From positions 310,001 to 374,000 of the forward strand of contig NZ_JAQKGU010000001.1 in the NCBI RefSeq assembly GCF_028532725.1: DNA of 64,000 nucleotides, in the 5' to 3' direction. Position 1 is the stretch's first letter. Each line of letters begins with the position of its first letter. The notes beneath the pieces were generated by a model, which was given only the letters and a program-made list of their open reading frames with translations, was not told the origin of the DNA and ran no database searches. Shown here in pieces: positions 1 through 9,732 of the stretch. Both the position numbers and the translations under genes were made by a program. The stretch comes from Desulfovibrio sp. Fe33. GTDB lineage: Bacteria > Desulfobacterota > Desulfovibrionia > Desulfovibrionales > Desulfovibrionaceae.

Positions 1-479
1 AGCTGCTCGGTTTTACCTGCACCGACTGCCACGGCGAGATCGAGGATATGGCCGTCTCCCTGCTCAAGGCCGAGCGGGAGCGGGGCGTTCCCGCCGCAGA
101 CATGCTCCTGGCCCGGATCACCCCGAGGACCATGACCAACGCCGAAGCCATCAAGCCTCGCGCGCCCTGGGTCAATCAGCCCGACTGCCTGACCTGCCAT
201 GTGGACTTCGCCCCGCCCGAAATCGATTCGGCCTTCAATGTCTGGACCGAGGATGCGGACGGACTCTTCTCGGCCCGGCGCGACGACATGGACGCCATGA
301 GCTGCGGCGCGTGCCACGGTTCGCCCCATGCCGTCTACCCGGCCTCGCCGCGCGACAACATGCAGCCCATGCAGTACATGGGCGAGGCCCAGGCGCTCGG
401 CGCGAACGGGACCTGCACCGTCTGCCATGTGGAGAGCATGGAGGACCCGGTTCACCATCCGGGCATGGGACTGGATTAG
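1..479 (+). CDS. Multiheme cytochrome c, C-terminal part (5' end outside window)
   Basis: The reading frame is open from the left edge (codons begin at base 3) to the TAG at 477-479, so the true start lies outside the window. The visible ~158 residues hold four CXXCH c-heme motifs: CTDCH, CLTCH, CGACH and CTVCH. Several further histidines nearby could be distal heme ligands. Such proteins are periplasmic electron carriers or subunits of membrane redox complexes. No membrane helix is visible in this part. The total heme number and the partner are unknown because the front of the gene and its upstream neighbours are missing. A strong terminator hairpin follows at once. The family assignment is firm; the role is not. 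Confidence 0.8.
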   Translation, partial: LLGFTCTDCHGEIEDMAVSLLKAERERGVPAADMLLARITPRTMTNAEAIKPRAPWVNQPDCLTCHVDFAPPEIDSAFNVWTEDADGLFSARRDDMDAMSCGACHGSPHAVYPASPRDNMQPMQYMGEAQALGANGTCTVCHVESMEDPVHHPGMGLD

Positions 480-518
480 GGCGGTCCCGACCGTCCGCGC
501 GACGGAGCCTTGCAAATT

Positions 519-576
519 GCCGGGCCGGGGACCGGCGGCCGATGGCCGCCCGGTCTCCGGCCCGGATGCTTTTTCA
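519..576 (+). terminator. Rho-independent terminator after the cytochrome gene
   Basis: A roughly 20-bp GC-rich stem (left arm about 520-540, right arm 544-565) closes on a GAT loop and is followed by CTTTTT on the plus strand. It lies in the 115-bp gap between the cytochrome gene and the convergent aminotransferase gene. Confidence 0.75.
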
Positions 577-594
577 GGAGCGGGGTGTCCCGCG

Positions 595-1794
595 TTATTC
601 GGACAGCACGGGCGTTATGCGCTCAAGCGCCCAGTCCACGTCCTCCCTGCCGATGACCAGGGGCGGGGCGAAGCGGATGATGGTCTCGTGGGTCTCCTTG
701 CACAGGAGTCCGGCTTCCTTGAGCCGTTCGCAATACCGGCGCGCGCCGCCCGCGTCGGGGTGGAACTCCACGCCGATGAGCAGCCCCTTGCCCCGGACTT
801 CCCTGATCTTGGAGTTGTCGATCCGTTTCAGTCCTTCCATGAAGTATTCACCCATGTCGCGGGCGTTGTCGATGAGACCTTCTTCCGTGAGGACGTTGAG
901 GGCCGCGCGCGCCACGGCGCAGGCCAGCGGGTTGCCGCCAAAGGTGGAACCGTGCTCGCCGGGCTTGAGCACGCCGAGGACCTCGGTGTTGGAAAGCACG
1001 GCCGAGACCGGGTAGAAGCCGCCGGACAGAGCCTTGCCGATAAGCGTCAGGTCGGCCTCGACGCCTTCGTGCTCCTCTGCCAGAAGCTTGCCGGTGCGGC
1101 CGAGGCCGGTCTGGATTTCGTCCAGGATGAGCACGATTCCCGTTTCGCTGCAAATGCGCCGGACGTCCTTGAGGTATCCCTCGGGCGGGATGATGACCCC
1201 GGCTTCCCCTTGTATGGGCTCGACGAGGAAGGCCACTGTGTTCGGGGTGATCGCCTTTTCGAGGGCGTCGGCGTCGCCGAAGTCGATGATCTTGAAGCCG
1301 GGGGTGAACGGTCCGAAGCCGGTGGTGGACACGGGATCGGTGGAAAAGGAGATGATGGAGATGGTCCGGCCGTGGAAGTTGTTGCGGCAGACGATGATCT
1401 CGGCCCGGTCCTCGGGCACGCCCTTGACCTGGTAGCCCCATTTGCGGACGGCCTTGATGGCGGTCTCAACGGCCTCGGCCCCGGAGTTCATGGGCAGAAC
1501 CTTGTGGGAACGGGTCAGGTCGCAAAGCTCCTTGTAGAGCGGGCCGAGCTGGTCGTTGCGGAAGGCGCGCGAGGTCAGGGTGAGTTTTTCCGCCTGATCC
1601 ACGAGGGCCTGTTTGATCTTCGGGTGGCAGTGTCCCTGGTTCACGGCGGAGTAGGCGGACAGGCAGTCCATGTACCTGTTGCCGTCCACGTCCCACACCC
1701 AGATGCCCCGGCCGCGTTCGATGACCACGTCGAGCGGCTTGTAGTTATGGGCGCCGAATTCGTCTTCGAGCAGGATGTAGCGGTCTGATTGCAT
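595..1794 (-). CDS. rocD: Ornithine--oxo-acid aminotransferase (class III PLP aminotransferase)
   Basis: The 399-residue product has the full class III fold signature: the [13 protein letters not shown]-phosphate region, FHGRT, the EPIQGEAGV strand, [12 protein letters not shown], and a catalytic Lys in LIGKALSGG. The overall pattern fits ornithine aminotransferase, which converts ornithine and an oxo-acid to glutamate semialdehyde and an amino acid in the cytosol. N-acetylornithine or other omega-aminotransferases are the main alternatives. The ATG at 1794 is chosen because GAGGA precedes it at good spacing; an upstream extension to 1911 has no family-like residues. The gene is transcribed away from the PAS kinase gene, with a 174-bp divergent promoter region between them. 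Confidence 0.82.
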   Translation of the reverse strand: MQSDRYILLEDEFGAHNYKPLDVVIERGRGIWVWDVDGNRYMDCLSAYSAVNQGHCHPKIKQALVDQAEKLTLTSRAFRNDQLGPLYKELCDLTRSHKVLPMNSGAEAVETAIKAVRKWGYQVKGVPEDRAEIIVCRNNFHGRTISIISFSTDPVSTTGFGPFTPGFKIIDFGDADALEKAITPNTVAFLVEPIQGEAGVIIPPEGYLKDVRRICSETGIVLILDEIQTGLGRTGKLLAEEHEGVEADLTLIGKALSGGFYPVSAVLSNTEVLGVLKPGEHGSTFGGNPLACAVARAALNVLTEEGLIDNARDMGEYFMEGLKRIDNSKIREVRGKGLLIGVEFHPDAGGARRYCERLKEAGLLCKETHETIIRFAPPLVIGREDVDWALERITPVLSE

Positions 1795-1968
1795 GGCGTT
1801 CCTCGCGGTTGGGGGTTCTCGTGAGCCCAGCTCCGGAGAGAAGGGTTCTTGGAACGTACCGTTCATTTTCCGCGTGTTCAACCCGGGCTTGGAATAAATA
1901 TGTTGTTTCAAGTGGAAAAAAATGACGAGTTAAAGTAAAAAATAAACAAAGCTAAACGGAACGAGTCT

Positions 1969-4900
1969 ATGATCGATCCTGAACCGAGCGAACGGGTTTC
2001 CAGGCCCTCCGAGAAATCGTCTTATTCCGGCTGCCGGGACGAGCCGTTCGTCGATCCCGCCTGTTTTGTGGGGCTTTGCGGAGCCCTGGGCGACGGGGTG
2101 GTCGGCACCGATCTCTGCGGCGTCATCCGCGAGGCCAACGCCGCTTTCTGCTCCCTGATCGGCTACGAGCGGAGCGAGGTGATAGGCCGCACCGTTCTCG
2201 ATTTCACCCCCGAAAACGAACGTGCGGGCGAGGAGGAGATGATCCTCGGTATGCTCGCATCCGACGGCGAGTCCCGGGATTTCGAAAAAGGGCTGGTCTC
2301 CAGCGACGGCAGGAAACTGCTGGTTCGGGTCAGTTGCCGTCCGCAGCGCGACAGGGAGGGAAAGCCCGTGGCCCTGTGGGGGCTTTTTCGCGACATCACC
2401 AACCTCCGCCAGGCCGCGAGCGTGGGCGACGAGAGCCTGGAGAGGTATCGCTTTCTGGCGGAGAACGCCGCCGACATCATCTGGACCATGGACAACGAGG
2501 GCCGGTACACCTACGTCAGCCCGTCCGTGGAGCGCATCCGGGGATATACGCCCGAGGAGATGATCGGTATGCCGGCCGAAGAGGCCGTCTGCTCCGATTC
2601 GCTGGAGAAGAGCTGGGCCCTCTGGGAAGAGGCCGACGAAGCCATGAAGCTTCAGCCCGCCGCGTCGCCGACCATCCGGCTCGAATTGCGTTTCCTGAAG
2701 AAGGACGGTGCCAGGATATGGGGCGAGTCCATGTCCCGGAGGCTCTTGAGGCCGGACGGCGTCCCGGAAGGCTACATAGGCATCACACGGGACATCACCG
2801 AGCGCAAGCGGATCGAAGAGCGGCTTCGCACCAGCGAGCATTTTCTTCAGGCCATGATAAACGCCACCGAGGATTCGGTGGGCCTGTTCAAGGTGGACGG
2901 CACGGTCCTGGCCATGAACAGGAACATGGCCAGGTTTTTTGGCCTGGCCGGCAAGGCCGCCGGGCAGAGCGTCTTCGATTTCATTCCCAACCCCCTCCTG
3001 CCTCTGATCCACGGATTCTTCCAACGGGTCGTGGAGTCGCGCAAGCCATTGAATGAGCAGGTGGTCTGGTCCGGCAGAATCCTCGACGGAGTCATCTATC
3101 CCGTGATGGACGGCGGCGAGATCACGGCCATCGCCGTGTACGGAAGGGATGTGACCGAGGCGCGATTCGCCGAGGAGGCGCGCAAGAAGACCCAGGAGCA
3201 GTACCGGCTCATCGTGGAGACGGCCAACGAGGGCATACTCGGCCTGGATGCAAGTCAGATGGTCACCTACGCCAACAGGATCGTGGCCGACTTCTTCGGC
3301 TGCAAGGTCGAGGATCTCATCGGCCGGAGCCTGCTCGACTTCCTGTCCACCGCCGATCTGGACGATAACGAAAAGCGTTCCAAGCTCCGCCTGTCGGGCA
3401 AGCGCGAGCGGTACGAGCGGCGTTTTCTGCGGCAGGACGGGGCCGAGGTCTGGGGCATGGTCTCGTCCACGCCGCTCATGGCCGAGGACGGCAGGCTGCT
3501 CGGGGTGTTCGCCATGATCGCGGACATCACCGAGGTCAAGCGGGCTCATAAGCGGCTGCTGACCATTTTGGACGGGATCAGCGCGGACATCTACGTGACC
3601 GATTTCGCGACCAACGAGATTCTGTTCATGAACGCGAGGATGGCCAGCCGCTACGGGCCCATCAAGGAAGGGATGCTCTGCCACAAGCTCGTCCGGGGCC
3701 TGGACAGCCTGTGTCCCCATTGCCCCAAGCCGAAGCTGGTGGACGAAAACGGCGAGCCGGTGGGCACCGTGGTCACGGAACGATACTATGAGCGGCAGAA
3801 ATACTGGAACCTCAACCATGACCGGGCCATCCGCTGGCTTGAGGGCAGGCTCGTGCACATGCACATGGCCGCCGACATCACCGAGCTCAAGACCATGGCC
3901 GCCGAGCTGGAAAAGGCCATGGCCAAGGCCGAGGCGGCCAGCCTGGCGAAAAACGAATTCCTGGCCAACATGAGCCACGAAATCCGAACGCCCCTCAACG
4001 GCCTCCTCGGCATGTTGCAGCTCATGCAGCTCAGCAGCCTCGAACCCCTGCAACGCGATTATCTGGAAACGGCCCTCAATTCAGGGCGCAGCCTGCTCCA
4101 GGTGCTCAACGACATTCTCGATCTCTCCAAGGTGGAGTCGGGCAAGCTGGAACTGGAACCGGTCCCCTTCGAACTGGGCGAGGTCCTGGACCAGGTGGTC
4201 TCCACCTTCCGCCACGCGGCGGAGGAGCGCGGTGTATCCATGATATGGGAAATCGACGAGACGCTGCCCCGGCATTTCATGGCCGACAAGGGGCGGTTGC
4301 GTCAGATTCTCTTCAACCTTGTGGGCAATGCGGTCAAGTTTACCGAGGCCGGGTCCATCAAGGTCCGCGCCTGGCCGCTTCAACCGATCGAGAGCGGTGA
4401 ACCCGTCCGGTTGCTCTTCGAGGTTTCCGATACGGGCATCGGCATTCCGGCCGACAAGGTGAATACCGTATTCGACCCGTTTACCCAGGTGGACGGCTCG
4501 TTGACTCGAAAGTATCAGGGGACAGGCCTGGGACTCGGCATTGTCCGTCGATTGGTTCATCTTATGGGCGGATTTATCGGCGTGGACACCGAAGAGGGTG
4601 TGGGAACGAGCATCTATTTCACGATCGACAGCCGAAGCGTGGAGCCGCTCTTCGGTGCGGCGGACTCCTCCTCCCAGACATCGGCCGAGGACGGCCTGTC
4701 CATCCTGGTGGCCGAAGACGAGCGGGTCAATCGCGTGGTCATTCAGCGTATCCTGGAGAAACTCGGCCACCAGGTCGAGTGTGTGGGAAGCGGCGAGGAG
4801 GCCATCAACATCCTGAGGGCGAGGACGTTCGACCTTTTCCTGACGGATATCCAGATGCCCGGGCTGGACGGGGTGGCCACCACGAAGGTCATCCGCAACG

Positions 4901-5064
4901 ACCTGGAGCTGGATATTCCGGTCATCGCTCTGACCGCCCACGCCATGCACGGAGACCGCGACCGCTTCATCGAGGCGGGCATGAACGGCTATGTGGCCAA
5001 ACCGTTCGAGATCGACGGCCTGAAACGGGAAATCGAGCGGGTTCTGGGCCTGGCCGAATCCTAG
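1969..5064 (+). CDS. Multi-PAS hybrid sensor histidine kinase with C-terminal receiver
   Basis: This 1031-residue protein shows no membrane helices, so it probably acts in the cytosol. About five PAS modules occupy residues ~25-640, each ending in a PAC-like DIT motif. The fifth carries C571-H and C582-P-H-C585, a cysteine-bearing PAS type that may bind metal or respond to redox state. The dimerisation/phosphoacceptor domain has [10 protein letters not shown] with His670. The ATPase domain shows an N-box near 776-792 and the [10 protein letters not shown]-box. The C-terminal receiver has VAEDE and phosphoacceptor Asp960 in LTDIQMPG. No output domain or dedicated regulator is adjacent, so the downstream partner (an Hpt protein or an orphan regulator) is unknown. 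Its stop codon overlaps that of convergent selD. Confidence 0.9.
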   Translation: MIDPEPSERVSRPSEKSSYSGCRDEPFVDPACFVGLCGALGDGVVGTDLCGVIREANAAFCSLIGYERSEVIGRTVLDFTPENERAGEEEMILGMLASDGESRDFEKGLVSSDGRKLLVRVSCRPQRDREGKPVALWGLFRDITNLRQAASVGDESLERYRFLAENAADIIWTMDNEGRYTYVSPSVERIRGYTPEEMIGMPAEEAVCSDSLEKSWALWEEADEAMKLQPAASPTIRLELRFLKKDGARIWGESMSRRLLRPDGVPEGYIGITRDITERKRIEERLRTSEHFLQAMINATEDSVGLFKVDGTVLAMNRNMARFFGLAGKAAGQSVFDFIPNPLLPLIHGFFQRVVESRKPLNEQVVWSGRILDGVIYPVMDGGEITAIAVYGRDVTEARFAEEARKKTQEQYRLIVETANEGILGLDASQMVTYANRIVADFFGCKVEDLIGRSLLDFLSTADLDDNEKRSKLRLSGKRERYERRFLRQDGAEVWGMVSSTPLMAEDGRLLGVFAMIADITEVKRAHKRLLTILDGISADIYVTDFATNEILFMNARMASRYGPIKEGMLCHKLVRGLDSLCPHCPKPKLVDENGEPVGTVVTERYYERQKYWNLNHDRAIRWLEGRLVHMHMAADITELKTMAAELEKAMAKAEAASLAKNEFLANMSHEIRTPLNGLLGMLQLMQLSSLEPLQRDYLETALNSGRSLLQVLNDILDLSKVESGKLELEPVPFELGEVLDQVVSTFRHAAEERGVSMIWEIDETLPRHFMADKGRLRQILFNLVGNAVKFTEAGSIKVRAWPLQPIESGEPVRLLFEVSDTGIGIPADKVNTVFDPFTQVDGSLTRKYQGTGLGLGIVRRLVHLMGGFIGVDTEEGVGTSIYFTIDSRSVEPLFGAADSSSQTSAEDGLSILVAEDERVNRVVIQRILEKLGHQVECVGSGEEAINILRARTFDLFLTDIQMPGLDGVATTKVIRNDLELDIPVIALTAHAMHGDRDRFIEAGMNGYVAKPFEIDGLKREIERVLGLAES

Positions 5065-6110
5065 ACCACGGACAAGGGACGGGCCTTCGGAAGCGAGGCC
5101 AGCGCGCGGCCCACAACGGCTCCGGTCTCTCCGGCGGCTTCGAGCATGGACAGCGCCCGATCCACGAGTTTCGGCGGCACGGCCAGCAGGAGTCCGCCCG
5201 ATGTCTGGGCGTCGAACATGAGATCGAAGTGGATGGGGTCGAGGCCGTCGGCGACATCGACCTTCGGCAGGTAATGCCTGCGGTTGCAAATGGACCCGGC
5301 GGGCAGAAGCCCCATGGAAGCCATGTCCAGAGCGCCGGGCAGCAGCGGCACGTCCTTCATGCGCAGCTCCATCGTCACCCGGCTCGCCTCGGCCAGCTCG
5401 ATCATGTGGCCGCCCAGGCCGAACCCGGTGATGTCCGTGGCTCCGGTCAGGCCGAGCTCGCGGATAATCATGCCGCCGGTCTTGTTCAGCCGTCCGCAGG
5501 TCTCGAAGAGCAGGTCTTCCATTTCATCGCAGCCTGGCATCTCGCCCTTGACCGCCGTGGCCAGCACGCCCGTTCCGATGGGTTTGGTCAGGATCAGCAC
5601 GTCGCCGGGCGTGACGCCCCGGTTGGAGGCGAACCGGTCCGGGTCCACGGCTCCGGACACGGCCAGGCCGTACTTGATTTCTGGGTCGTCAACGCTGTGC
5701 CCGCCGCTGGGCACCGCGCCCGCTTCCTCAACGGCGTCATTGCCCCCGCGCAGGACTTCGGCCAGCACCGACATGGGCAGCTTGTCCGCGGGGAAACAGA
5801 CGATGTTCATGGTCGCCCACGGTTCGCCGCCCATGGCGTAGACGTCGGACAGGGCATTGGCCGCCGCTATGCGGCCGAACTTGTAGGGATCGTTGACCAC
5901 CGGGGTGAAGAAATCCACGGTCTGTACCAGGGCCTTGCCCGGAGGAAAAGACAATATGGCAGCGTCCTCGTTGTCGCCGGGACCTCCGGCGAGCACGCGG
6001 TCGTCAGGTCGGACCTTGAGGCCCGAAAGTGCTGTCTCCAGGTCCCCTGGAGTGATCTTGGCCGCTCAGCCCGCGGCTTTGACCATCTGGACCAGTTTCA
6101 ACTTTTCCAT
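5061..6110 (-). CDS. selD: Selenide, water dikinase SelD, a selenoprotein with in-frame UGA as Sec15
   Basis: SelD makes selenophosphate from selenide and ATP for selenocysteine and selenouridine synthesis. A conventional reading gives only a truncated product from 5996. The true start is the ATG at 6110, preceded by AGGAGA, giving 349 residues with an in-frame TGA (6066-6068) as codon 15. The context G-U-A-A-K aligns with E. coli SelD GCGCK, so Sec replaces the catalytic Cys17 and the essential Lys follows three residues later. Glycine-rich ATP-binding segments, VDFFTPVVNDPY, GGHSVDDPE and DAQTSGGLLLA all follow in frame. A hairpin begins 13 nt after the UGA (6036-6052). The gene ends tail-to-tail with the PAS kinase, sharing a CTAG. 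Expression would require selA, selB and tRNA-Sec elsewhere. Confidence 0.93.
6036..6052 (-). promoter_or_regulatory. Bacterial SECIS-like hairpin within selD
   Basis: On the coding (minus) strand a perfect 7-bp stem, CUCCAGG pairing with CCUGGAG, closes a GGA loop. The apical loop starts 20 nt after the UGA, within the distance usually quoted for bacterial SECIS elements, and a G opens the loop as expected for SelB binding. The element lies in coding sequence, as in other bacteria. Confidence 0.75.
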
Positions 6111-6160
6111 GGTTTCTCCTTGGAGACGTTGTTTATCAGATGGTGGAGGGAAGGGGAAGG

Positions 6161-6198
6161 GGGTGCTTCTTCGCGGGGAGGTGCGCGAGGAAGCACCC
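6161..6198 (-). promoter_or_regulatory. Long hairpin in the selD 5' leader
   Basis: GGGTGCTTC (6161-6169) pairs perfectly with GAAGCACCC (6190-6198). The stem continues through one G-T pair to TCGCG/CGCGA, giving about 15 bp with an 8-nt loop. It lies 50-88 nt upstream of the selD start, between that gene and the terminator of the eamA gene. There is no T-tract on the selD-sense side, so it is not a plain terminator. A leader structure is possible but unproven. Confidence 0.45.
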
Positions 6199-6210
6199 AT
6201 CTTAATCAAA

Positions 6211-6237
6211 AACAAAAAAGCCGCCCCAAGGGGCGGC
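6211..6237 (-). terminator. Rho-independent terminator after the EamA gene
   Basis: GCCGCCCC and GGGGCGGC (6220-6237) form a perfect 8-bp stem with an AA/TT loop. On the minus strand it is followed by TTTTTT (6219-6214). It ends the leftward transcript of the 6271-7182 gene before the selD promoter region. Confidence 0.85.
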
Positions 6238-6270
6238 CTTCCGCTTTCCAAAAGACGGTAAAGACAGCGC

Positions 6271-7182
6271 CTACGGCTTCAACTGACTCAACACCATGCC
6301 CCCCAACATGAGGGCGCAACCGACCATCCCGCGGGTGGTGAGCACCTCGCCGAGCATCAACCATCCGCCCACGGCGGCGAACACCGATTCCAGGCTGAGG
6401 ATGATGGCCGCGTGGGCGGGCTGGGCGTCTCGCTGGGCGACCACCTGGAGGGTGTAGGCCACGCCCACGGACATGAGACCGCCGTACAGAATGGCCGGGC
6501 CCGCGCCGATGACGCCCGATACGGTGATCTCCTCGGTGGCCACGGCCCCGATGAGGGACAGGATCGCGCAGGCGGCGAACTGGATGGTGGACAGTTTGAT
6601 GGCGTCCACTCCGTCCAGCCCAGGGGAAAGCTTGCCCACGAGCAGCACATGCCCCGCCCAGAAAAACGCGCCCACGAGGACGAGCATGTCCCCGAAGGAG
6701 ATGGACAGGTCGGCGGTGACGGAAAGGAGATACATGCCGATCACGGCCAATCCCGCACCCACCCAGGTGCCCCAGCCGGGCCGCTGGGCCAGGAGCAGGC
6801 CGAAAATGGGCACCAGCACGACGTACAGACCGGTGATGAACCCGGCCTTGCCAGCGGTGGACGCCTCCAGGCCGAACTCGGCCAATTGCGGACCGGCCAG
6901 CCCGATCTGTTGCAGGGAAGCCCCGACGAACAGGGCCAGGCCCAGGGATATCCCGCCCACAGCCATGCGTTTGCGATCGGCCACGGCCGCGCCGGGAGCG
7001 CGCCTGCGCTCCATGGTCATGGTCAAAGGAACCAGGGCGAGCGCGCCCAGGGCGAAACGGATGCCGTTGAAGGTCAGGGGGCCGACGTGCTCCATGCCGA
7101 CGCGCTGGGCCACGAAGGCCAGGCCCCAGATAGCGGCGGTAATGAAAAGCAGGACGTCGGCGCGAAATGCGCGGGTATTCAC
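6271..7182 (-). CDS. EamA/DMT-family membrane exporter
   Basis: A 303-residue integral membrane protein with about ten hydrophobic helices arranged as two EamA repeats. Typical features are AAIWGLAFVAQRVG in helix 1, the LTFNGIRFALGALALVPL segment, and YLLSVTAD before the second half. Members move metabolites or amino acids out across the cytoplasmic membrane. The substrate cannot be told from sequence. It has its own terminator (6211-6237) and is probably monocistronic. A second, only distantly similar EamA protein lies at 27266-28159. Confidence 0.85.
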   Translation of the reverse strand: MNTRAFRADVLLFITAAIWGLAFVAQRVGMEHVGPLTFNGIRFALGALALVPLTMTMERRRAPGAAVADRKRMAVGGISLGLALFVGASLQQIGLAGPQLAEFGLEASTAGKAGFITGLYVVLVPIFGLLLAQRPGWGTWVGAGLAVIGMYLLSVTADLSISFGDMLVLVGAFFWAGHVLLVGKLSPGLDGVDAIKLSTIQFAACAILSLIGAVATEEITVSGVIGAGPAILYGGLMSVGVAYTLQVVAQRDAQPAHAAIILSLESVFAAVGGWLMLGEVLTTRGMVGCALMLGGMVLSQLKP

Positions 7183-7255
7183 GGGAAGGTCTCCTTACGG
7201 GAAAAACTTCCCTCGTGTACTGTATTCGGTGCCGGGCGGCAAGACCGGGAAACCA

Positions 7256-7834
7256 CTATTGATCGGGCTCTCCGCCCCGCTCCGCCTTGACAGCCTCGGC
7301 CTCGGCGTTGGCCTTGGCCGCCACCCTCTTGAGCAGATCCAGCAGATAGTCCGAGGCTTCCGGTGTTCCCTCGCGCGGGGCCCAGCCGGGCACGTTCTTG
7401 TCCGATTCCTCGCGATAAGGCCCGGTCTTGCATTCGAAGACCAGGGTGTCCGCCTTGAGCGGAAGGTAGGTGTGATAGACATGCGGAGCCACATCCACAC
7501 CGAAGGTTTCGGTGCCCGGCTGGAGCAGGATTTGATCGGCTATCTCGCCGTCATCCGTGAACTCAATGAAAAGCATGGACCCGGCCATGACCAGAATGGT
7601 CTCGTTCTTGGCCGGTTCGAGGTGTCTGTGCGGCATGACGTAAGTACCGGGCTGCATGGCGTTGAACATGCGATGCACCGAAGCGTCATGGGACTTGTGC
7701 AGCTTCTGGAGCAGCCGCTTGCGTGGGCTGTGTTGCGACTGCGCAAGCAGCTTCCCCACCATGCTGAGGGTCAGGGGCACAACGTCGCCCGAAGGCGCTT
7801 CCAGGGCCGTGGGGTGGCTTTTTTCTTCACTCAT
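7256..7834 (-). CDS. WbuC-like cupin-fold protein
   Basis: The 192-residue product contains the cupin metal-site stretch MPHRHLEPAKNETILVMAG, followed by PGTETFGVDV and HVYHTY. This is the WbuC type found in many polysaccharide loci; its reaction is not established. The ATG at 7834 begins MSEEKSH. An in-frame extension to 8002 overlaps the next gene and carries no family-like sequence. The C-terminus is a charged, Ala/Lys/Glu-rich tail of about 25 residues. It is followed by glycan-type genes in both directions, which fits a role at the cell surface, but only by association. Confidence 0.75.
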   Translation of the reverse strand: MSEEKSHPTALEAPSGDVVPLTLSMVGKLLAQSQHSPRKRLLQKLHKSHDASVHRMFNAMQPGTYVMPHRHLEPAKNETILVMAGSMLFIEFTDDGEIADQILLQPGTETFGVDVAPHVYHTYLPLKADTLVFECKTGPYREESDKNVPGWAPREGTPEASDYLLDLLKRVAAKANAEAEAVKAERGGEPDQ

Positions 7835-7877
7835 GCCCGTTCGTACCCTGCCGGGCCGGTCAGGGCAAGAGCGGCGG

Positions 7878-8735
7878 CTAATCGAGCTTGAGTCCCAGCA
7901 GGGATATCTCGGAGTAGGCCAGATCGACGTCCCGGGGCTGCACCCGCTTGGATTTGTAGAATCTCGGGCACTTGATGGTTTCCACCTCGCCCCCGGCGTC
8001 ACTGTTCAGAAATCTCCGGTCCGCGGCCAAAACGCATTCGTCGTCCGGCAGCAGGGCCTCGGCGATATCCTGGATACGCTCGGTGAACATGACGGGGTTG
8101 GAGCGGTAGAGTACATCGTAATAGATCACGCCGTCGTGCTTGATCGCGCGGGACAGGAACAGCAGGCATTGGGTGCAACGGGTCATGACCAGGACCGGGA
8201 TAACCGGCAGCTCGCGGTGGTCGTCGAAGACGCGGATGTCGCCCAAATCGCAGCACTGCCGGATCTTGACCGGATCGCTGACCAGTTCGAGATTCTCGTA
8301 AGGCTTGCCGGTCTTGCGCCACAGAAGGCGCTCCTCCTCAAGCACGTTCATGCCCAGGGTCTTGAAGAAATCGATTCGTTTGGGAGACAGGGAAAAGACC
8401 GTGCAGGTCACCTCGGGATCGGAGGTGGCCATCTCCACCATGGCCGAGCCGAGACCTTGCTTGCGGTACTCCTTGAGAATGTACCAGGAAGAGAAATTCC
8501 GAAACCGCTCGCGGTGGCCGTCGATGACGCGGTAGGAGCAGACATGGCCGTGCACGCCCACAATGCGTCCGTTGTCCTCGGCGACGATGCCCATGTCGTG
8601 ATCCGCTCCGCACCAGGACGGAGCAAAAAGGGCCTTCCATCGCTTCGGGGTGAAATTCGGGTTCATGTGGTCGTGCAGCAAGGTGCAGACGGCATCAATA
8701 TCCTCAGGCATCATCCGGCGCAGTGTAGCGGTCAT
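7878..8735 (-). CDS. GNAT-family N-acetyltransferase
   Basis: A 285-residue protein whose first ~150 residues are a GNAT domain: LRRMMPEDIDAV at the start, then the acetyl-CoA-binding segment EYRKQGLGSAMVEMA (R/Q-x-x-G-x-G). The C-terminal ~130 residues have no family I recognise and contain several cysteines, including CTQC. The substrate is unknown. It lies 43 nt upstream of the WbuC-like gene in the same direction and may be co-transcribed with it. The neighbouring deacetylase-like gene suggests a sugar substrate, as a guess. Confidence 0.75.
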   Translation of the reverse strand: MTATLRRMMPEDIDAVCTLLHDHMNPNFTPKRWKALFAPSWCGADHDMGIVAEDNGRIVGVHGHVCSYRVIDGHRERFRNFSSWYILKEYRKQGLGSAMVEMATSDPEVTCTVFSLSPKRIDFFKTLGMNVLEEERLLWRKTGKPYENLELVSDPVKIRQCCDLGDIRVFDDHRELPVIPVLVMTRCTQCLLFLSRAIKHDGVIYYDVLYRSNPVMFTERIQDIAEALLPDDECVLAADRRFLNSDAGGEVETIKCPRFYKSKRVQPRDVDLAYSEISLLGLKLD

Positions 8736-8852
8736 GGCAGTCCTCTGGAAAATGGTTCGAAGGGACGGTAGATCGTTCGCACGTTGTGCGCAAGGAAAAA
8801 ACCTACCGTCCTGGTGCCACGATGCGAAAACCGGATTGAGGCGGGTGCGGGA

Positions 8853-9632
8853 TCAGCCCTTGGCGGGCCAGATGACGGCCGGAGAGAGCCACTTCGCGGC
8901 CGGATGGGCCGAGGTCGCCTCGAACAGGGCCTCGACGAAACCCCAGGCGTCGGCGTCCATAACCATATGATGGGTGAGCAGACAGGTGGGCTCTTCCGGG
9001 GGAATTTCGCCCGTACGCTTGTCCTTCAGGTGCTCCACCAAAGACTTCAGGCACTTTTCCGTTCCGGCGAAACGCACATGCGGCTTGTCCTTCCAATGCA
9101 GCACGTCGCAGCAGGCATCCGCCACGCGAAGCTCGGCGGGCGGGGCGGGCCGTTGCTTCTTGTAGCTGGAGGACAGGCCCCGGTAGCCCATTACCGGCAG
9201 ATAGGGGAGCAGCTCGGGATCGATGCGGTTCCACGGCGGAACCAGCACGGGCACGAACCGGGTCTTGAACAGCTGGGTAAGCTTGCCCATGCCCTGCTTG
9301 AGCTCTTCCAGAATCACGGACTTGGGCCGATGGTTGCCCAGCTCCCACGCGCCCGCGCCCGACGGGGCGTGGTTCACATGAGCGAAGCCGTGTTGCAGCA
9401 CCCATACATTGTGGGCATGGGACACGGTTTTGCGCAGGGGTTCGCCCGCCTTGGCCGGAACTGTGGCCAGGCCGCAAGGTACGCCGAACCGGTCGCTCAA
9501 GGCGATAAGACGGTCCAGGGCCACGGTCGGTTCGGCCGCGTCGTCGTCGCGCCACCAGAATTCGGCGGTCTTTCCCGCGTCCTTCCAGGCGTCCAGCTCG
9601 CGCAGCAGCATGTTCATAGAGTCAACTGTCAT
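8853..9632 (-). CDS. Polysaccharide deacetylase-like protein
   Basis: The 259-residue product has WWRDDDA near its N-terminus, matching the Asp-rich metal/catalytic motif of NodB-like deacetylases, then HGFAHVNHAP and VPPWNRIDPEL, which fit the later histidine and Pro-Trp motifs. C-terminal THHMVMD may supply the last histidine. No signal peptide is visible, so it may act in the cytosol. The start is taken as MTVDSMNM at 9632; upstream in-frame ATGs reach 9782 but overlap the divergent radical SAM gene. Start confidence is moderate because no good ribosome binding site is visible. Confidence 0.72.
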   Translation of the reverse strand: MTVDSMNMLLRELDAWKDAGKTAEFWWRDDDAAEPTVALDRLIALSDRFGVPCGLATVPAKAGEPLRKTVSHAHNVWVLQHGFAHVNHAPSGAGAWELGNHRPKSVILEELKQGMGKLTQLFKTRFVPVLVPPWNRIDPELLPYLPVMGYRGLSSSYKKQRPAPPAELRVADACCDVLHWKDKPHVRFAGTEKCLKSLVEHLKDKRTGEIPPEEPTCLLTHHMVMDADAWGFVEALFEATSAHPAAKWLSPAVIWPAKG

Positions 9633-9732
9633 GGGACGATGTTTGTAACAGAGCTTGGCAATAAAAGCCACTACCCGCGCTGGCATTTTTATCGACATTA
9701 TGGCAGGACCTTCCCCGGAGGATTCATTTGCC

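Noticed and set aside
1930-4053. Large open frame (707 codons) opposite the PAS kinase
   Set aside because: It is a GC-rich antisense shadow with His/Gly/Leu-biased composition and no domain; the plus strand has clear domains.
5061-5996. selD as a truncated or frameshifted pseudogene
   Set aside because: The upstream frame continues intact through one UGA with an ideal ribosome binding site, the family N-terminus and a SECIS-like stem.
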